From: Caldilineaceae bacterium
Lineage (GTDB): Bacteria; Chloroflexota; Anaerolineae; Caldilineales; Caldilineaceae
DNA: 64,000 nt
NCBI GenBank assembly: GCA_022824025.1
Contig: JAJEBF010000014.1
Coordinates: forward strand, 62,001-126,000
Direction of reading: 5' to 3'
In this document: piece by piece, positions 47,401 through 55,142 of the stretch
Numbering within the stretch: the first letter of the stretch is position 1
How the letters are laid out: each line of letters opens with the position of its first letter
Notes under the pieces: model-generated
What the model was told of the DNA's origin: nothing
Database searches by the model: none
The model's input: only the letters and a program-made list of their open reading frames with translations
Program-made: the position numbers and the translations under genes

Positions 47401-47459
47401 GCCAGATTCCCTTCACACCGGAGAGAGTTTGGCGGGCTCTGCAGAGAGAAGAGTCCTGA
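44457..47459 (+). CDS. Molybdenum hydroxylase: fused iron-sulphur and molybdopterin subunits with a cysteine-less ferredoxin domain
   Basis: 1000 residues joining what are usually a small (CoxS/XdhC-like) and a large (CoxL/XdhA-like) subunit. Residues 1-90 align with the plant-type 2Fe-2S domain, but its four cysteines are D40, S45, D48 and G68 (KHADETGESGADAILL; LVNSGLILAAQ). The second, helical 2Fe-2S domain is intact: C121, C124, C156 and C158. The molybdenum part begins near residue 230 and has IGGGFGGKQEV, AFRGYGAPQALFG, the cofactor loop LGTGSDTVLAQ, and the probable catalytic E959 in GAKAIAEIP. These enzymes hydroxylate purines, aldehydes or aromatics with water. The electron acceptor is probably unusual. 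No cofactor-insertion gene is adjacent. Confidence 0.92.
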   Translation: MPSPITLTINGSLHCIDIQPGELLRTTLRRLRVYSVKHADETGESGADAILLTRTPEDPTSYRLVNSGLILAAQADGASIISLEGLEEEGEESATRSREEALSPRLSALQQQFIECGAIQCGYCTPAQMLAAQHLLDKDPQPSEAAVRAAIAGVLCRCTGYLKPVQAVLRTAAQLQGKTPPPLEIDVRDAPATGEWPTPDELPPDGWRGEGPDTQTQTRSVPVTVAPPQTQVVNKAEPKVDAVKLAKGRPVFTDDVDMPGMLYGGLLTSPVAHARILSIDTSAALALPGVHAVQTYADLPRVIYASGGQSYPQPPPYDQVCLDSKVRYVGDRVATVAAETPELVQEALERIKVEYEELPAVFSPEDAIQPGAPVIHDEDDAQMIHDAKGNIAVKLRVDHNDVDDALASAAFVFESEYRVHQVQQSSIEPHIVITYWDEDDRLVIRTSTQVPFHVRRMVAPLLGLPVRRIRVVKPRIGGGFGGKQEVLIEDLCAHLTIATGRPVKFEYTRKLEFTSARTRHPQRLRFRSGVDASGKLVAMDVRVVADTGAYGTHGLTVQMVTGFRALSTYWLPAARFDCDVVYTNKPVPGAFRGYGAPQALFGLEQHMEEMALAFGMDPVEFKRINWVKEGQSLPMAVAMGEGREGFPQTVESSGLAECVETGAASIGWDRRNDPEWKAPPDRPHIRRGIGLAICMHGTGIAGLDMGAASIKLNDDGSFNLLVGATDLGTGSDTVLAQIAAEALGVPLEQILIYSSDTDFTPFDTGAYASSTTYISGGAVLKAAEDVSRQIRRHAAAHLFDGIEADQLWLEGQKVVAPDGETVPLETVALHSIHQEEQHQIMATASHMSYVSPPPFAAQYVSLEVDTETGQVTVEKAAMAVDCGIAINPVTASGQVEGGMTQALGYALCEEMPYDPNGKLQIDRFGDYRILAADEMPQLDTVLVQTYEPTGPFGAKAIAEIPMDGMAPAIASAIFDATGVRIRQIPFTPERVWRALQREES

Positions 47460-47688
47460 GCTTTCCTGCCCAAAGACGCGCGGACATGCGCCGAACGCCC
47501 AATGGCGCCGGCGCTACGGTCGAGCCCGAGGAGCCGGCGACTGTCGCCCTGACCCGGCCCGCGGCGCCAACCGGCGCGTAAGCGGGACAGAATTTCCATT
47601 CACTTCAGGATGTTTCGAAACTTTAGAGGTAAATTGGCCGAGAAGGAAGTTGAGAGGCTTCTGCGCAAAGGAGTGAATCGAGCCGCAA

Positions 47689-48456
47689 CTACTGCGCCGT
47701 GTACCCCCCATCCACCGGCCACACGCTCGCCGTTACAAACGAGGCATCGTCCGACGCCAGAAACGCGACCACCGCCGCAATCTCCTCAGGCTCTCCCATC
47801 CGTCCCATCGGATGCAGCCGCCGCATCTCCGCATGGACCTCCGGGTCGCCGACGACATTCTCAGTCAGCGGCGAATAAACGAAACCCGGCGCAACCGCAT
47901 TGACGCGCACGCCATCCACGCCAAAACGGACCCCCATCTCCCTCGTCATCTGCGCCACCGCCCCCTTGCTGTGCGGATATGCGGTGAAACCGTCGGAAAA
48001 TGGCAGCGAAGTCGGGTAGCCGACCATGCTCATCACCGATACAAGATTGACGATCGAGCCCCGGCCTGCCGGACGCATCACAGCCAGCGCCGCGTGCGAC
48101 ATCAGAAATACGCCCTTCGCATTGACCGCCATCACCGCATCCCAGCGCTCCTCAAAGTCCGCCTCAGGCGGCAGCGTGCGCGGCGTAATTCCGGCTGAGT
48201 TGACAAGACAGTCCAGCCTTCCGCCCAGCGAAAGCGCCTGCGCAACGCTCTCCTCCGCATCCGCCCGTTTCGTCACATCACATATCGCCGTATAAAGGCG
48301 GCCCTGCCCGCGCCCGGCCGCCAGCTTCTCCAGCCCTTCCCCGTCAATATCGCACGCCAGCACAACGGCGCCCTCCTCCAGAAAACGCCGCGCGCAGGCC
48401 CGCCCAATCCCCGACGCCGCCCCAGTGATAATTGCCACGCTATCGGTCAATGTCAT
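47689..48456 (-). CDS. Short-chain dehydrogenase/reductase (SDR)
   Basis: 255 residues, classical SDR. The cofactor loop is TGAASGIG (11-18) and the acid D36 after the second strand (ACDIDG) favours NAD over NADP. The active site is S140, Y160 and K164 (AYPHSKG), with the NSAG motif at 86-89. The C-terminal SVWPVDGGYTAQ is typical of 3-oxoacyl-reductase- or sugar-alcohol-dehydrogenase-like enzymes. It converges with the molybdenum hydroxylase gene across about 230 bases that hold no gene. Substrate unknown. Confidence 0.93.
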   Translation of the reverse strand: MTLTDSVAIITGAASGIGRACARRFLEEGAVVLACDIDGEGLEKLAAGRGQGRLYTAICDVTKRADAEESVAQALSLGGRLDCLVNSAGITPRTLPPEADFEERWDAVMAVNAKGVFLMSHAALAVMRPAGRGSIVNLVSVMSMVGYPTSLPFSDGFTAYPHSKGAVAQMTREMGVRFGVDGVRVNAVAPGFVYSPLTENVVGDPEVHAEMRRLHPMGRMGEPEEIAAVVAFLASDDASFVTASVWPVDGGYTAQ

Positions 48457-48535
48457 CAGCTTTTCAGCGCCCCAAAGTGCGTCCGCTTACCACAGCCCTG
48501 GACAGCCTGACACCCGTTTATCCTCAAAAACACGC

Positions 48536-49270
48536 CTAGCCCAGGGCCGCCTCTACACTCCGGATCACCGTCTCCAGCACCTTGATCCGGGCAAACCGCT
48601 TCTGCTCCGCCGCCACGATCGTCCACGGTGCCAGCACAGTATCAGTCTTCTCGACCATCTCCACGATCGCCTCTTCGTAGTCCTTGCGTTTCTTCCGGTT
48701 CCGCCAGTCCTCATCGGTTAGCTTCCACTGCCGCAAGGGATCCTCCGCCCGGCTCTCGAAACGCCGCTTCTGTTCCTTTGAGGAAATGTGCAGCCAGAAC
48801 TTTATCAATATCGTCCCGTCGGAGACAAGCAGAGATTCCCAGTGACGAATCTCCTCGTACGCCCGCCGCCAGTCCGGTACACTCGCGAAGCCCTCCACCC
48901 GCTCAACCAATACGCGCCCATACCATGTGCGGTCAAAGATGCACATGCCCCCCTTCCCGGGAACGGCCGGCCAGAAACGCCACAGAAAATGGTGCCGTAT
49001 CTCCCGATCCGTTGGCGCCTGGTACTGGTGGACAGAAAAGTGCCGCGGATCCAGCGGCGCCGTCAGCCGGCGGATGCATCCCCCCTTTCCCGCCGCGTCC
49101 CATCCCTCAAACAATATCAGCAACGGCGGACCCATCTTGCCGCCGATCTGCCCCCCCAACCTCAGACGCAAGGCCAGGAACTCCTCCTGCCGCTCCACCA
49201 GAAGCCGATTATACTCCTTCCGCTTCAGGCGCTGGCCCAGATCAACATGACTCAACAATGAATGTTCCAT
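48536..49270 (-). CDS. Polyphosphate kinase 2 family protein
   Basis: 244 residues, a single-domain PPK2. Walker A is EGWDAAGKGG (55-64), and Walker B is FDRTWYGR (112-119). WRFWPAVPGKGG is the conserved lid-side segment. PPK2 enzymes move phosphate between polyphosphate and nucleoside mono- or diphosphates; the class cannot be fixed from the visible motifs. GGGGAGGGATAG stands just before the ATG. The gene lies 79 bases upstream (in transcription) of the SDR gene. Confidence 0.93.
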   Translation of the reverse strand: MEHSLLSHVDLGQRLKRKEYNRLLVERQEEFLALRLRLGGQIGGKMGPPLLILFEGWDAAGKGGCIRRLTAPLDPRHFSVHQYQAPTDREIRHHFLWRFWPAVPGKGGMCIFDRTWYGRVLVERVEGFASVPDWRRAYEEIRHWESLLVSDGTILIKFWLHISSKEQKRRFESRAEDPLRQWKLTDEDWRNRKKRKDYEEAIVEMVEKTDTVLAPWTIVAAEQKRFARIKVLETVIRSVEAALG

Positions 49271-49584
49271 CTATCCCTCCCCTTGCTATGGGGCGGTCAG
49301 CCGCAAGCGGCTCTCCCTGTGCGAGAGGATTCCCCCCGCACCGCCCCCCTGACACCTGCTCTTCTCCGCCTTCGCGTCAAATCCCAACGGTCCTCCGCCG
49401 ACCAAGATCGCGCTGCCCTGCGCCGTTCTCCGTGTCCCTCCGTGGATCAAATAAGGTGTTGCCGTTGCACTTCGCCGTTCCCCTGCGTGGATCGGAGAGA
49501 AGCCGCTCCTCTCGTCCTTTCGCAGATCCGCAGCCCGGTCAACCATCTTCCGACCCGCACACCGCTCAGCTGACCTTGCCACCT
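49271..49584. other. Intergenic region with a degenerate repeat
   Basis: 314 bases between the glutaredoxin and PPK2 genes, both on the minus strand. It is largely occupied by the repeat at 49421-49493 and by pyrimidine-rich sequence. A minus-strand frame (49286-49582) is open but without a ribosome site and its text is the repeat itself. No gene is seen. Confidence 0.6.
49421..49493. repeat. Degenerate dispersed repeat, copy A (two internal units)
   Basis: Unit 1 (49421-49448) and unit 2 (49473-49493) both begin CGCCGTTC and end CGTGGATC. The core GTCCCTCCGTGGATCAAA at 49434-49451 recurs at 54907-54924 with one mismatch in 18. Reverse-strand reading CCACGGAGGGACACGGAG resembles CCACGGAGG/ACACGGAG repeat families seen between genes in several environmental bacteria. 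Confidence 0.65.
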
Positions 49585-49851
49585 CTACAGCTTGGCTAGC
49601 TTTGCCACCAATGCCGTCGTCGAAGGCTCGGTCATCACATCCCCGTCGGGAAAGACAATCGTCGGCACCGACATGTTGCCCCTGTTTAGCTTCTGCACCA
49701 GCTCCCTGGCCTCCTCATCGCCCTCGATGTCGATCTCTTCGAACGCAACACCTTGTCCCTGCATCACCGACTTGGCCCGCCAGCAATCCGGACACCATTC
49801 GGTGGTGTACATTTTGATCTGGGCGTCGTTTCCGTTTACGCTATTGGACAT
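49585..49851 (-). CDS. Glutaredoxin-family protein (NrdH/mycoredoxin-like)
   Basis: 88 residues, a small thioredoxin-fold redox protein. The active site is C20-P-D-C23 in YTTEWCPDCWRAK, the cis-proline is in MSVPTIVF, and the C-terminal glycine/asparagine segment is DVMTEPS. CPDC with a following tryptophan is close to mycoredoxins and NrdH-like redoxins that reduce thiol adducts or ribonucleotide reductase. AGGAG is present 7 bases before the ATG. It is divergent from the FAD/Fe-S dehydrogenase gene. Confidence 0.92.
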   Translation of the reverse strand: MSNSVNGNDAQIKMYTTEWCPDCWRAKSVMQGQGVAFEEIDIEGDEEARELVQKLNRGNMSVPTIVFPDGDVMTEPSTTALVAKLAKL

Positions 49852-50095
49852 TCGATTCTCCTGTTGTTCAACTTGAGTGGGAACGCCGCTTTATCAGGCA
49901 TTTCCCTGACAGACGCTACCTGTACCGTTATGTGTTTCTCTCTTTTGTGATACGCGAGTATACCGCAACTATGGATTCTGTTAAAGTGCAGCCTATTTCC
50001 AGCCTTGCCGAAATTCACCCAATCCCGGAATGGGCCCGCTACCCGAAATGCGCCCATTTCGAGAACTGATTGAAGGACAAAAGGATTACCCTGCT

Positions 50096-53000
50096 ATGAC
50101 GCAACAGTCCCCGACCCAAGCCCCTGCCGCCCTGCCGGCGACCGCTTTTTCCGGCCCGCATCAGGATGCGCAGGAGCTCGTCCATCAATTGGAAAAGGTC
50201 GTCGAAGGCGAGGTCCTTTTTGATGGCTATAGCCGCATGCTGTACAGCACCGACGCCAGCCAGTATCAGATCCAACCTCTCGGCGTTGTCATCCCTCGGT
50301 CAGCGGATGACGTGCAGGCCGCCGTGGAAACCGCCGCCCGCCACAATGTGCCCCTCCTGCCGCGCGGCGGCGGCAGCTCTCTGGCCGGGCAATGCGTCGG
50401 CCCCGGCCTCGTCATCGACATGACCAAATACATGGACGGTATTCTGGCCGTCGACCAGGATGCCGGCACAGCCACCGTACAGTCGGGCATCTCCATCGGC
50501 GTGCTCAACCGCACGCTTTCCCCGTTGGGCCTGATGCTGGGCCCCGATCCCGCCAGCGCCGACCGCGCTTCGGTTGGCGGCTCCATCGGCAACAACGCCA
50601 CCGGCAGCCACAGCATCCTCTACGGTATGATGGCCGACAACCTCCTGGAAACGAATGTCGTCCTCAGCGACGGTTCCACCGCCCGCTTCGGGCCCGTTGC
50701 CCCCACGGAACTTGAAAGCCGCAGCCGCGGCGATTCGCTGGAATCCCGCATCTATCGAGAAGTTCCCGGAATCGTCCGAGCCCAGCTGGAACAGATTCTG
50801 GAACGCTGGCCGCGCCACTGGCGCAGAGTTTCCGGCTACAACCTCGATCGTCTCCTCAATGCACTGCTTCAGGACGCGGCCCTCGCCGGCGCAAACGGTC
50901 GCGAGTCCGAGCAAGCCGCTCTCCTGCGCGCCCGCCTGGGCTTCGACAGCCTCTACCGTTCCCCGTACTGCGACAGCGCCCAGATCGACCGCTTCAACCT
51001 CAGCCAGCTCGTCGCCGGCAGTGAAGGCACCCTTGCAACCGTCACCAGCGCAACGCTGAAGTTGGCGCCCAAGCCTCCCATGACCGCGCTGGCCGTCGTC
51101 CACTTCGACCGCCTTGTAGACGCCTGCGCCTCCATTCCCGACATCCTCGAAACGAGCCCCAGCGCCTCCGAGCTGCTCGACAAACACCTCATGGACCTGG
51201 CACGCGCTCAACCGGAATGGGCCAAAAAACTTCACTTCGTCGTCGGCGATCCAGAAGCGGTGCTTCTCACCGAGTTCTACGGCTCCGACGAACGCGAACT
51301 CTCCGCCAGGTTGGACGGCCTCGAGCGCCACCTGCAACTGCGCGGCTGGCAGAGCAACGTCGTCAAACTGCTGAACCCCGCCCGCCAGAAAGACGTCTGG
51401 GACGTGCGCAAAGCAGGGCTCAACATCCTGATGGGCCGCCGCGGTGACTACAAACCCGTCCCCGGTATCGAGGACGTCTCGGTGCCGCAAGAACAGCTGG
51501 CAGACTATCTTCAGAAGATTCTCGATTTCTGCGGCCAGCAGGACGACGTGCCCGGCATCGCCGTCTACGCCCATGCCTCCGCCGGCTGCCTGCACGTGCG
51601 CCCGCTGCTCAACCTCAAAAACCAGACCGGCATCGACACGCTGCGTTCTGTCGGCGAACACGCCGTCGACCTGGCCGTCAGCTTCGGCGGCGCGATGAGC
51701 GGCGAACACGGAGACGGCCTCGCCCGCAGCTACCTCCATCCCCGCCTCTTCGGCAAAGAGCTCTACGGCGCGATGCGCCAGGTCAAGGATGTCTTCGACC
51801 CGGACAACCGCATGAATCCCGGCAAAATCATCGACGCGCCGCCCTCCTCAGAAAACCTCCGTTTCGGCCGCGACTACGAAACGATCCAGCTGAAGACCGT
51901 TTTCGACTGGAGCGGCGATTTCGGCTATGCCGGCGCAATCGAAATGTGCAACGGAGCCGGCGTCTGCCGCAAACTTGGCGTGGGCACAATGTGCCCCAGT
52001 TTCATCGCCACCAAAGACGAGAAGGACTCAACCCGCGGCCGGGCCAACGCCCTGCGTAACGCCATGGCCGGCCGCATTCCCCGCGAAGAACTTTTTACAC
52101 CCGAAATGTACGACGTGATGGACCTCTGCATCGGCTGTAAAGCCTGCAAAAGCGAATGCCCCTCCGCCGTGGACATGGCCCGCATCAAGGCTGAATATCT
52201 CGTCCACTATTACGACCGCAACGGCCTTCCCCTCTTCAACCGACTCATGGGCCTCCTGCCCACCCTGAACCGGCTGCTCTATCGCTTTGGCCGTCCCCTC
52301 ATCCCCATCGTTAACGGGAGCCTGAAGGCCGCGCCGGTGAAAGCCCTCCTCGCCCGCATCGGCGTCGATCCCCGCCGCCACCTGCCCTCCTACGCCCGCC
52401 AGCCCTTGTCGGACTGGTTCGCCCGCCGCAGTGGCCCCCAAGCGGAACAAGCTCCGAACGGGACAAGCGCCAACACGGTCATTCTTTTCCACGATACCTG
52501 GGCCGAATACAACCATCCGGAAATCGGGCAGGCCGCCATACAGGTGCTGGAAGCCGCCGGTTACCACGTGCGCCTCGCCCAGGGCAGGGCCTGCTGCGGG
52601 CGCCCGCTCATCACCGGCGGCCAGGCCGGCAAGGTCCGCGGCTGGGTCGATCACAACGTCGCCCTTCTCGCTCCCTTCGCACGCCAGGGCCTGCCCATCG
52701 TCGGCCTGGAGCCCAGCTGTATCCTCACCCTCAGAGACGAATACCTGGAGCTGGCGACCGACCGGGAAAGCGCGCTCGTTCTCGCCGACCACGCCCTAAC
52801 CTTCGACGAATTCATCGCCCGCGCGGCAGCCTCGCCGGATGCAATTGAAGTCGGGACCGATGACGACAAGAGCAGCCCGCCATCCCCCTTCCCTGCAATC
52901 TGGCGCAGCAAGCCGGGCACCGTATACCTGCACGGCCACTGCCACCAGAAAGCGCTGATCGGCAACGACGCCAGCCTGGCCGCGCTCCAGGCCGCCGGAT

Positions 53001-53239
53001 ACACCGTTCAGCTGATCGACAGCGGATGTTGCGGCATGGCCGGCGATTTCGGCTATACCGCGAATCACTACGAGGTTAGCCGCGCCATCGGCGAAGAACG
53101 GCTCTTTCCAGCCGTGCGCGACATGCCCGAGGACGCGCTGCTTCTTGCCAGCGGTACAAGCTGCCGCGAACAGATCCTCCAATTCACCGAAGAAGCGCCG
53201 CTCCACATGGCCCAGGTTCTTGCCAGGGCCCTGAAATAG
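50096..53239 (+). CDS. FAD-linked oxidase with C-terminal iron-sulphur/CCG domains, YdiJ type (probable D-2-hydroxyglutarate or D-lactate dehydrogenase)
   Basis: About 1047 residues, the length of YdiJ. The N-terminal part is a PCMH-type FAD domain with VAPRSADD-like strand, LLPRGGGSSLAGQC and SVGGSIGNNATGSHS, followed by the FAD-oxidase C domain with SGEHGDGLARS. Two cysteine sets follow: C618, C624 and C633 (CNGAGVCRK ... MCPSF) and C678, C681, C684 and C688 (CIGCKACKSECP). The end has two CCG-type motifs (ACCGRPL; GCCGMAGDFGY). Electrons pass from a D-2-hydroxyacid through FAD and Fe-S to the membrane or a carrier. I took ATG 50096; ATG 50030 is in frame. It converges on an ADHFE1-type gene. 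Confidence 0.9.
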   Translation: MTQQSPTQAPAALPATAFSGPHQDAQELVHQLEKVVEGEVLFDGYSRMLYSTDASQYQIQPLGVVIPRSADDVQAAVETAARHNVPLLPRGGGSSLAGQCVGPGLVIDMTKYMDGILAVDQDAGTATVQSGISIGVLNRTLSPLGLMLGPDPASADRASVGGSIGNNATGSHSILYGMMADNLLETNVVLSDGSTARFGPVAPTELESRSRGDSLESRIYREVPGIVRAQLEQILERWPRHWRRVSGYNLDRLLNALLQDAALAGANGRESEQAALLRARLGFDSLYRSPYCDSAQIDRFNLSQLVAGSEGTLATVTSATLKLAPKPPMTALAVVHFDRLVDACASIPDILETSPSASELLDKHLMDLARAQPEWAKKLHFVVGDPEAVLLTEFYGSDERELSARLDGLERHLQLRGWQSNVVKLLNPARQKDVWDVRKAGLNILMGRRGDYKPVPGIEDVSVPQEQLADYLQKILDFCGQQDDVPGIAVYAHASAGCLHVRPLLNLKNQTGIDTLRSVGEHAVDLAVSFGGAMSGEHGDGLARSYLHPRLFGKELYGAMRQVKDVFDPDNRMNPGKIIDAPPSSENLRFGRDYETIQLKTVFDWSGDFGYAGAIEMCNGAGVCRKLGVGTMCPSFIATKDEKDSTRGRANALRNAMAGRIPREELFTPEMYDVMDLCIGCKACKSECPSAVDMARIKAEYLVHYYDRNGLPLFNRLMGLLPTLNRLLYRFGRPLIPIVNGSLKAAPVKALLARIGVDPRRHLPSYARQPLSDWFARRSGPQAEQAPNGTSANTVILFHDTWAEYNHPEIGQAAIQVLEAAGYHVRLAQGRACCGRPLITGGQAGKVRGWVDHNVALLAPFARQGLPIVGLEPSCILTLRDEYLELATDRESALVLADHALTFDEFIARAAASPDAIEVGTDDDKSSPPSPFPAIWRSKPGTVYLHGHCHQKALIGNDASLAALQAAGYTVQLIDSGCCGMAGDFGYTANHYEVSRAIGEERLFPAVRDMPEDALLLASGTSCREQILQFTEEAPLHMAQVLARALK

Positions 53240-53293
53240 AATCGAAGCAGCGCCCTGCCGCCGTGCAGGCCGCCGCCCCCGTCACTGCCGCAC

Positions 53294-53341
53294 AAGGCCC
53301 GGCCTGGAAACCAGGCCGCAATCGGAGAGGGCCGGGCCCTT
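53294..53341. terminator. Branched terminator hairpin between convergent genes
   Basis: GGCCCGGCC (53296-53304) pairs exactly with GGCCGGGCC (53330-53338); inside, CCTGG pairs with CCAGG around AAA (53303-53315), though the two stems compete for two bases. AA precedes and CTT follows, so a terminator for either direction is plausible. It separates the YdiJ-type and ADHFE1-type genes. Confidence 0.65.
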
Positions 53342-53372
53342 ATTCACGTCCAACTTGAACCGCCCCCACCCA

Positions 53373-54719
53373 TCACCAGTACCGCATCGCATCTCGAAAC
53401 AGCGCCTCCAGATCCTCTCGATCCGCCGGCCGCGGTGAGAGCTTCGTTACGCGGTGTTGGGGCAGCGTCCCCTCCACCAGCGCCTGGATGTCATCCTCCG
53501 TGAACCCAATGGCCCCCAGGCCGTTGGGCACACCGGTCTTCTGCATCAGGCTGATGATCGCCCCCGCGAGCAGCTCCCCCGCATCCTCCTCCGCCGCGCC
53601 CGAAGTGTCGACGCCCATCAGCCGCGCCGCGTACAAGTGCCTCTGCGGGTTCGTCGGCGCCGTAAATCGAAAAACTGCCGGCGCATTCAAGATGACCGCC
53701 ATCCCGTGCGGTATGATCGGATGATCCGGCGGGTACCCCGGCGGCCTGTAACTGCGCACCATGCCGCTCACCGGATAGCTCATCCCATGCGGCAGATGGA
53801 CGCCTGCGTTGCCGAACCCAATGCCCGCGTATGCGGCCGCCAGCAGCATGCCGCTGCGCGCCTCACCGTCCTCCGTGTCCTGTATCGCACGCACGATATT
53901 CGCCGAGACCATCTCGATCGCCTTCGTCGCCCAGATGTCACTGATCGGGTTCGCCCCCTGATAGGCCGGCCTCAGCTCCGGTGACTCCGGCGCAACCCGG
54001 CTGTCGTACGGCAGCGCCGTCAATGACTCCAACGCATGGCTCAGCACGTCCAACCCTGTGCTCGCGGCCGCCATCTGCGGCAGCGTCCGTGTATTGTGTG
54101 GATCAAGGACGCCCATCTGGGGCCGCAAAGCCCGGTGCGCGATCCCGGTCTTGACATGCATGTCCGTCAGATCGCAGATCGCCACGCCCGTCGTCTCGCT
54201 GCCTGTGCCCGCAGTCGTGGGCACCGCAATGTGCGGACGCAACGGCCCGGGAACAGGGAGCCCTTTCCCAATGGGCGGGTTGACATAGTCCAGAAAATCA
54301 GCCGGATAGGTAGCGTAGAGATTCGCTGCCTTGGCAGTGTCCATCGTCGAGCCGCCCCCAACCGACAGGTACCCGTCAAAGTTCCCCGCCCGCGCAAAGT
54401 CGATCGCGTCCAGGAACGACACGTCAGTCGGCTCGACCCGTACCTGGTCGTACAGGACACCATCAATGCCCTCCGCCCGCAAAGCCGCCAGCGCGACCGC
54501 CACCGGCTCGCTGTCGGCCAGCCGGGGATCCGTAACCACCATCACCCGCTCGGCCCCCAGCTTCTTCATGTCATACCCGACTTCACGCGTCACGCCCGGC
54601 CCGTACTTGATGCTGGATGTGTCCAGCATGAACGCGCTCTCCTTCGTTGCGCCGCCGCCTTGGCCGCCGTGACTGCCATGCTGAGTCCGACCGCCGCCCA
54701 GGGCTCTTTGTTCTGCCAT
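53373..54719 (-). CDS. Iron-containing alcohol dehydrogenase, hydroxyacid-oxoacid transhydrogenase (ADHFE1) type
   Basis: 448 residues. ADHFE1-type enzymes oxidise 4-hydroxybutyrate to succinic semialdehyde while reducing 2-oxoglutarate to D-2-hydroxyglutarate, using bound NAD. The nucleotide motif is GGGSTMDTAK (121-130). The family-diagnostic string RPAYQGANPISDIWA and the segment GIGFGNAGVHLPHGMSYPVSG, which supplies metal-binding histidines, match human ADHFE1 closely, as does HPIIPHGMAV. ATG 54719 has AAGGGGAG upstream; the frame open further upstream runs into a repeat and is not coding. The gene is convergent with a D-2-hydroxyacid dehydrogenase gene that could re-oxidise its product. 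Confidence 0.93.
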   Translation of the reverse strand: MAEQRALGGGRTQHGSHGGQGGGATKESAFMLDTSSIKYGPGVTREVGYDMKKLGAERVMVVTDPRLADSEPVAVALAALRAEGIDGVLYDQVRVEPTDVSFLDAIDFARAGNFDGYLSVGGGSTMDTAKAANLYATYPADFLDYVNPPIGKGLPVPGPLRPHIAVPTTAGTGSETTGVAICDLTDMHVKTGIAHRALRPQMGVLDPHNTRTLPQMAAASTGLDVLSHALESLTALPYDSRVAPESPELRPAYQGANPISDIWATKAIEMVSANIVRAIQDTEDGEARSGMLLAAAYAGIGFGNAGVHLPHGMSYPVSGMVRSYRPPGYPPDHPIIPHGMAVILNAPAVFRFTAPTNPQRHLYAARLMGVDTSGAAEEDAGELLAGAIISLMQKTGVPNGLGAIGFTEDDIQALVEGTLPQHRVTKLSPRPADREDLEALFRDAMRYW

Positions 54720-54984
54720 ATCCCATCTCCCCTTGATGAAGACCTGCCGCAATTCGCCCGCCCTGTTAATCAGAGCGCCACACTGCCACAAAGAATAACA
54801 TCGCCCCCTTGCGCCTAAAAAATGGCATCCCGTCGCCGACCCACCCCTGTCCCCCAACCCCCTGCAGTGCCCCGCAGTTCCCCTGCCCTTCTCAGTGCCC
54901 CTCCGAGTCCCTCCGTGGACCAAAAGGTTGTTCCCGTTCGCCGTTTCCGTTCCCCTGCAGCTCCCCCGCAGCTTCCCACACTGT
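54720..54984. other. Intergenic region carrying repeat copy B
   Basis: Between the ADHFE1-type gene and the Ldh2-type operon the space is 423 bases in all. The first 265 hold the ADHFE1 ribosome site and a CT-rich degenerate repeat. No gene is seen. Confidence 0.55.
54880..54962. repeat. Degenerate dispersed repeat, copy B
   Basis: Contains GTCCCTCCGTGGACCAAA at 54907-54924 (17 of 18 matching copy A at 49434-49451), then a spaced CGCCGTTTCCGTTCCCCTGC segment matching the second unit of copy A. Flanked by further short GCAG/CCCC runs at 54850-54975 that look like decayed units of the same kind. Confidence 0.6.
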
Positions 54985-55013
54985 TTGAATGTTTTTTCTG
55001 TGCAAGGTATACT
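54985..55013 (+). promoter_or_regulatory. Sigma-70-type promoter for the 55-64 kb operon
   Basis: TTGAAT (54985-54990) and TATACT (55008-55013) are exactly 17 bases apart, in an unusually AT-rich pocket. Transcription would begin near 55020, about 120 bases before the first gene. Confidence 0.7.
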
Positions 55014-55142
55014 TTTTTATACGAGTCAAGCGAGTCCCACCGGCCTCTCCAGAGCACCGGCAACGCGCATCCGTGGAGACGCCGCAAACTGCCTCTGTCT
55101 CCCCTATCTCCGCCAAAGTAGCCCAAAAAGGACCTTGCACCA

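Noticed and set aside
47460-47688. A terminator between the molybdenum hydroxylase and SDR genes.
   Set aside because: GC-rich short inverted pairs such as GCGCC/GGCGC occur but without a T run or a stem clearly better than background.
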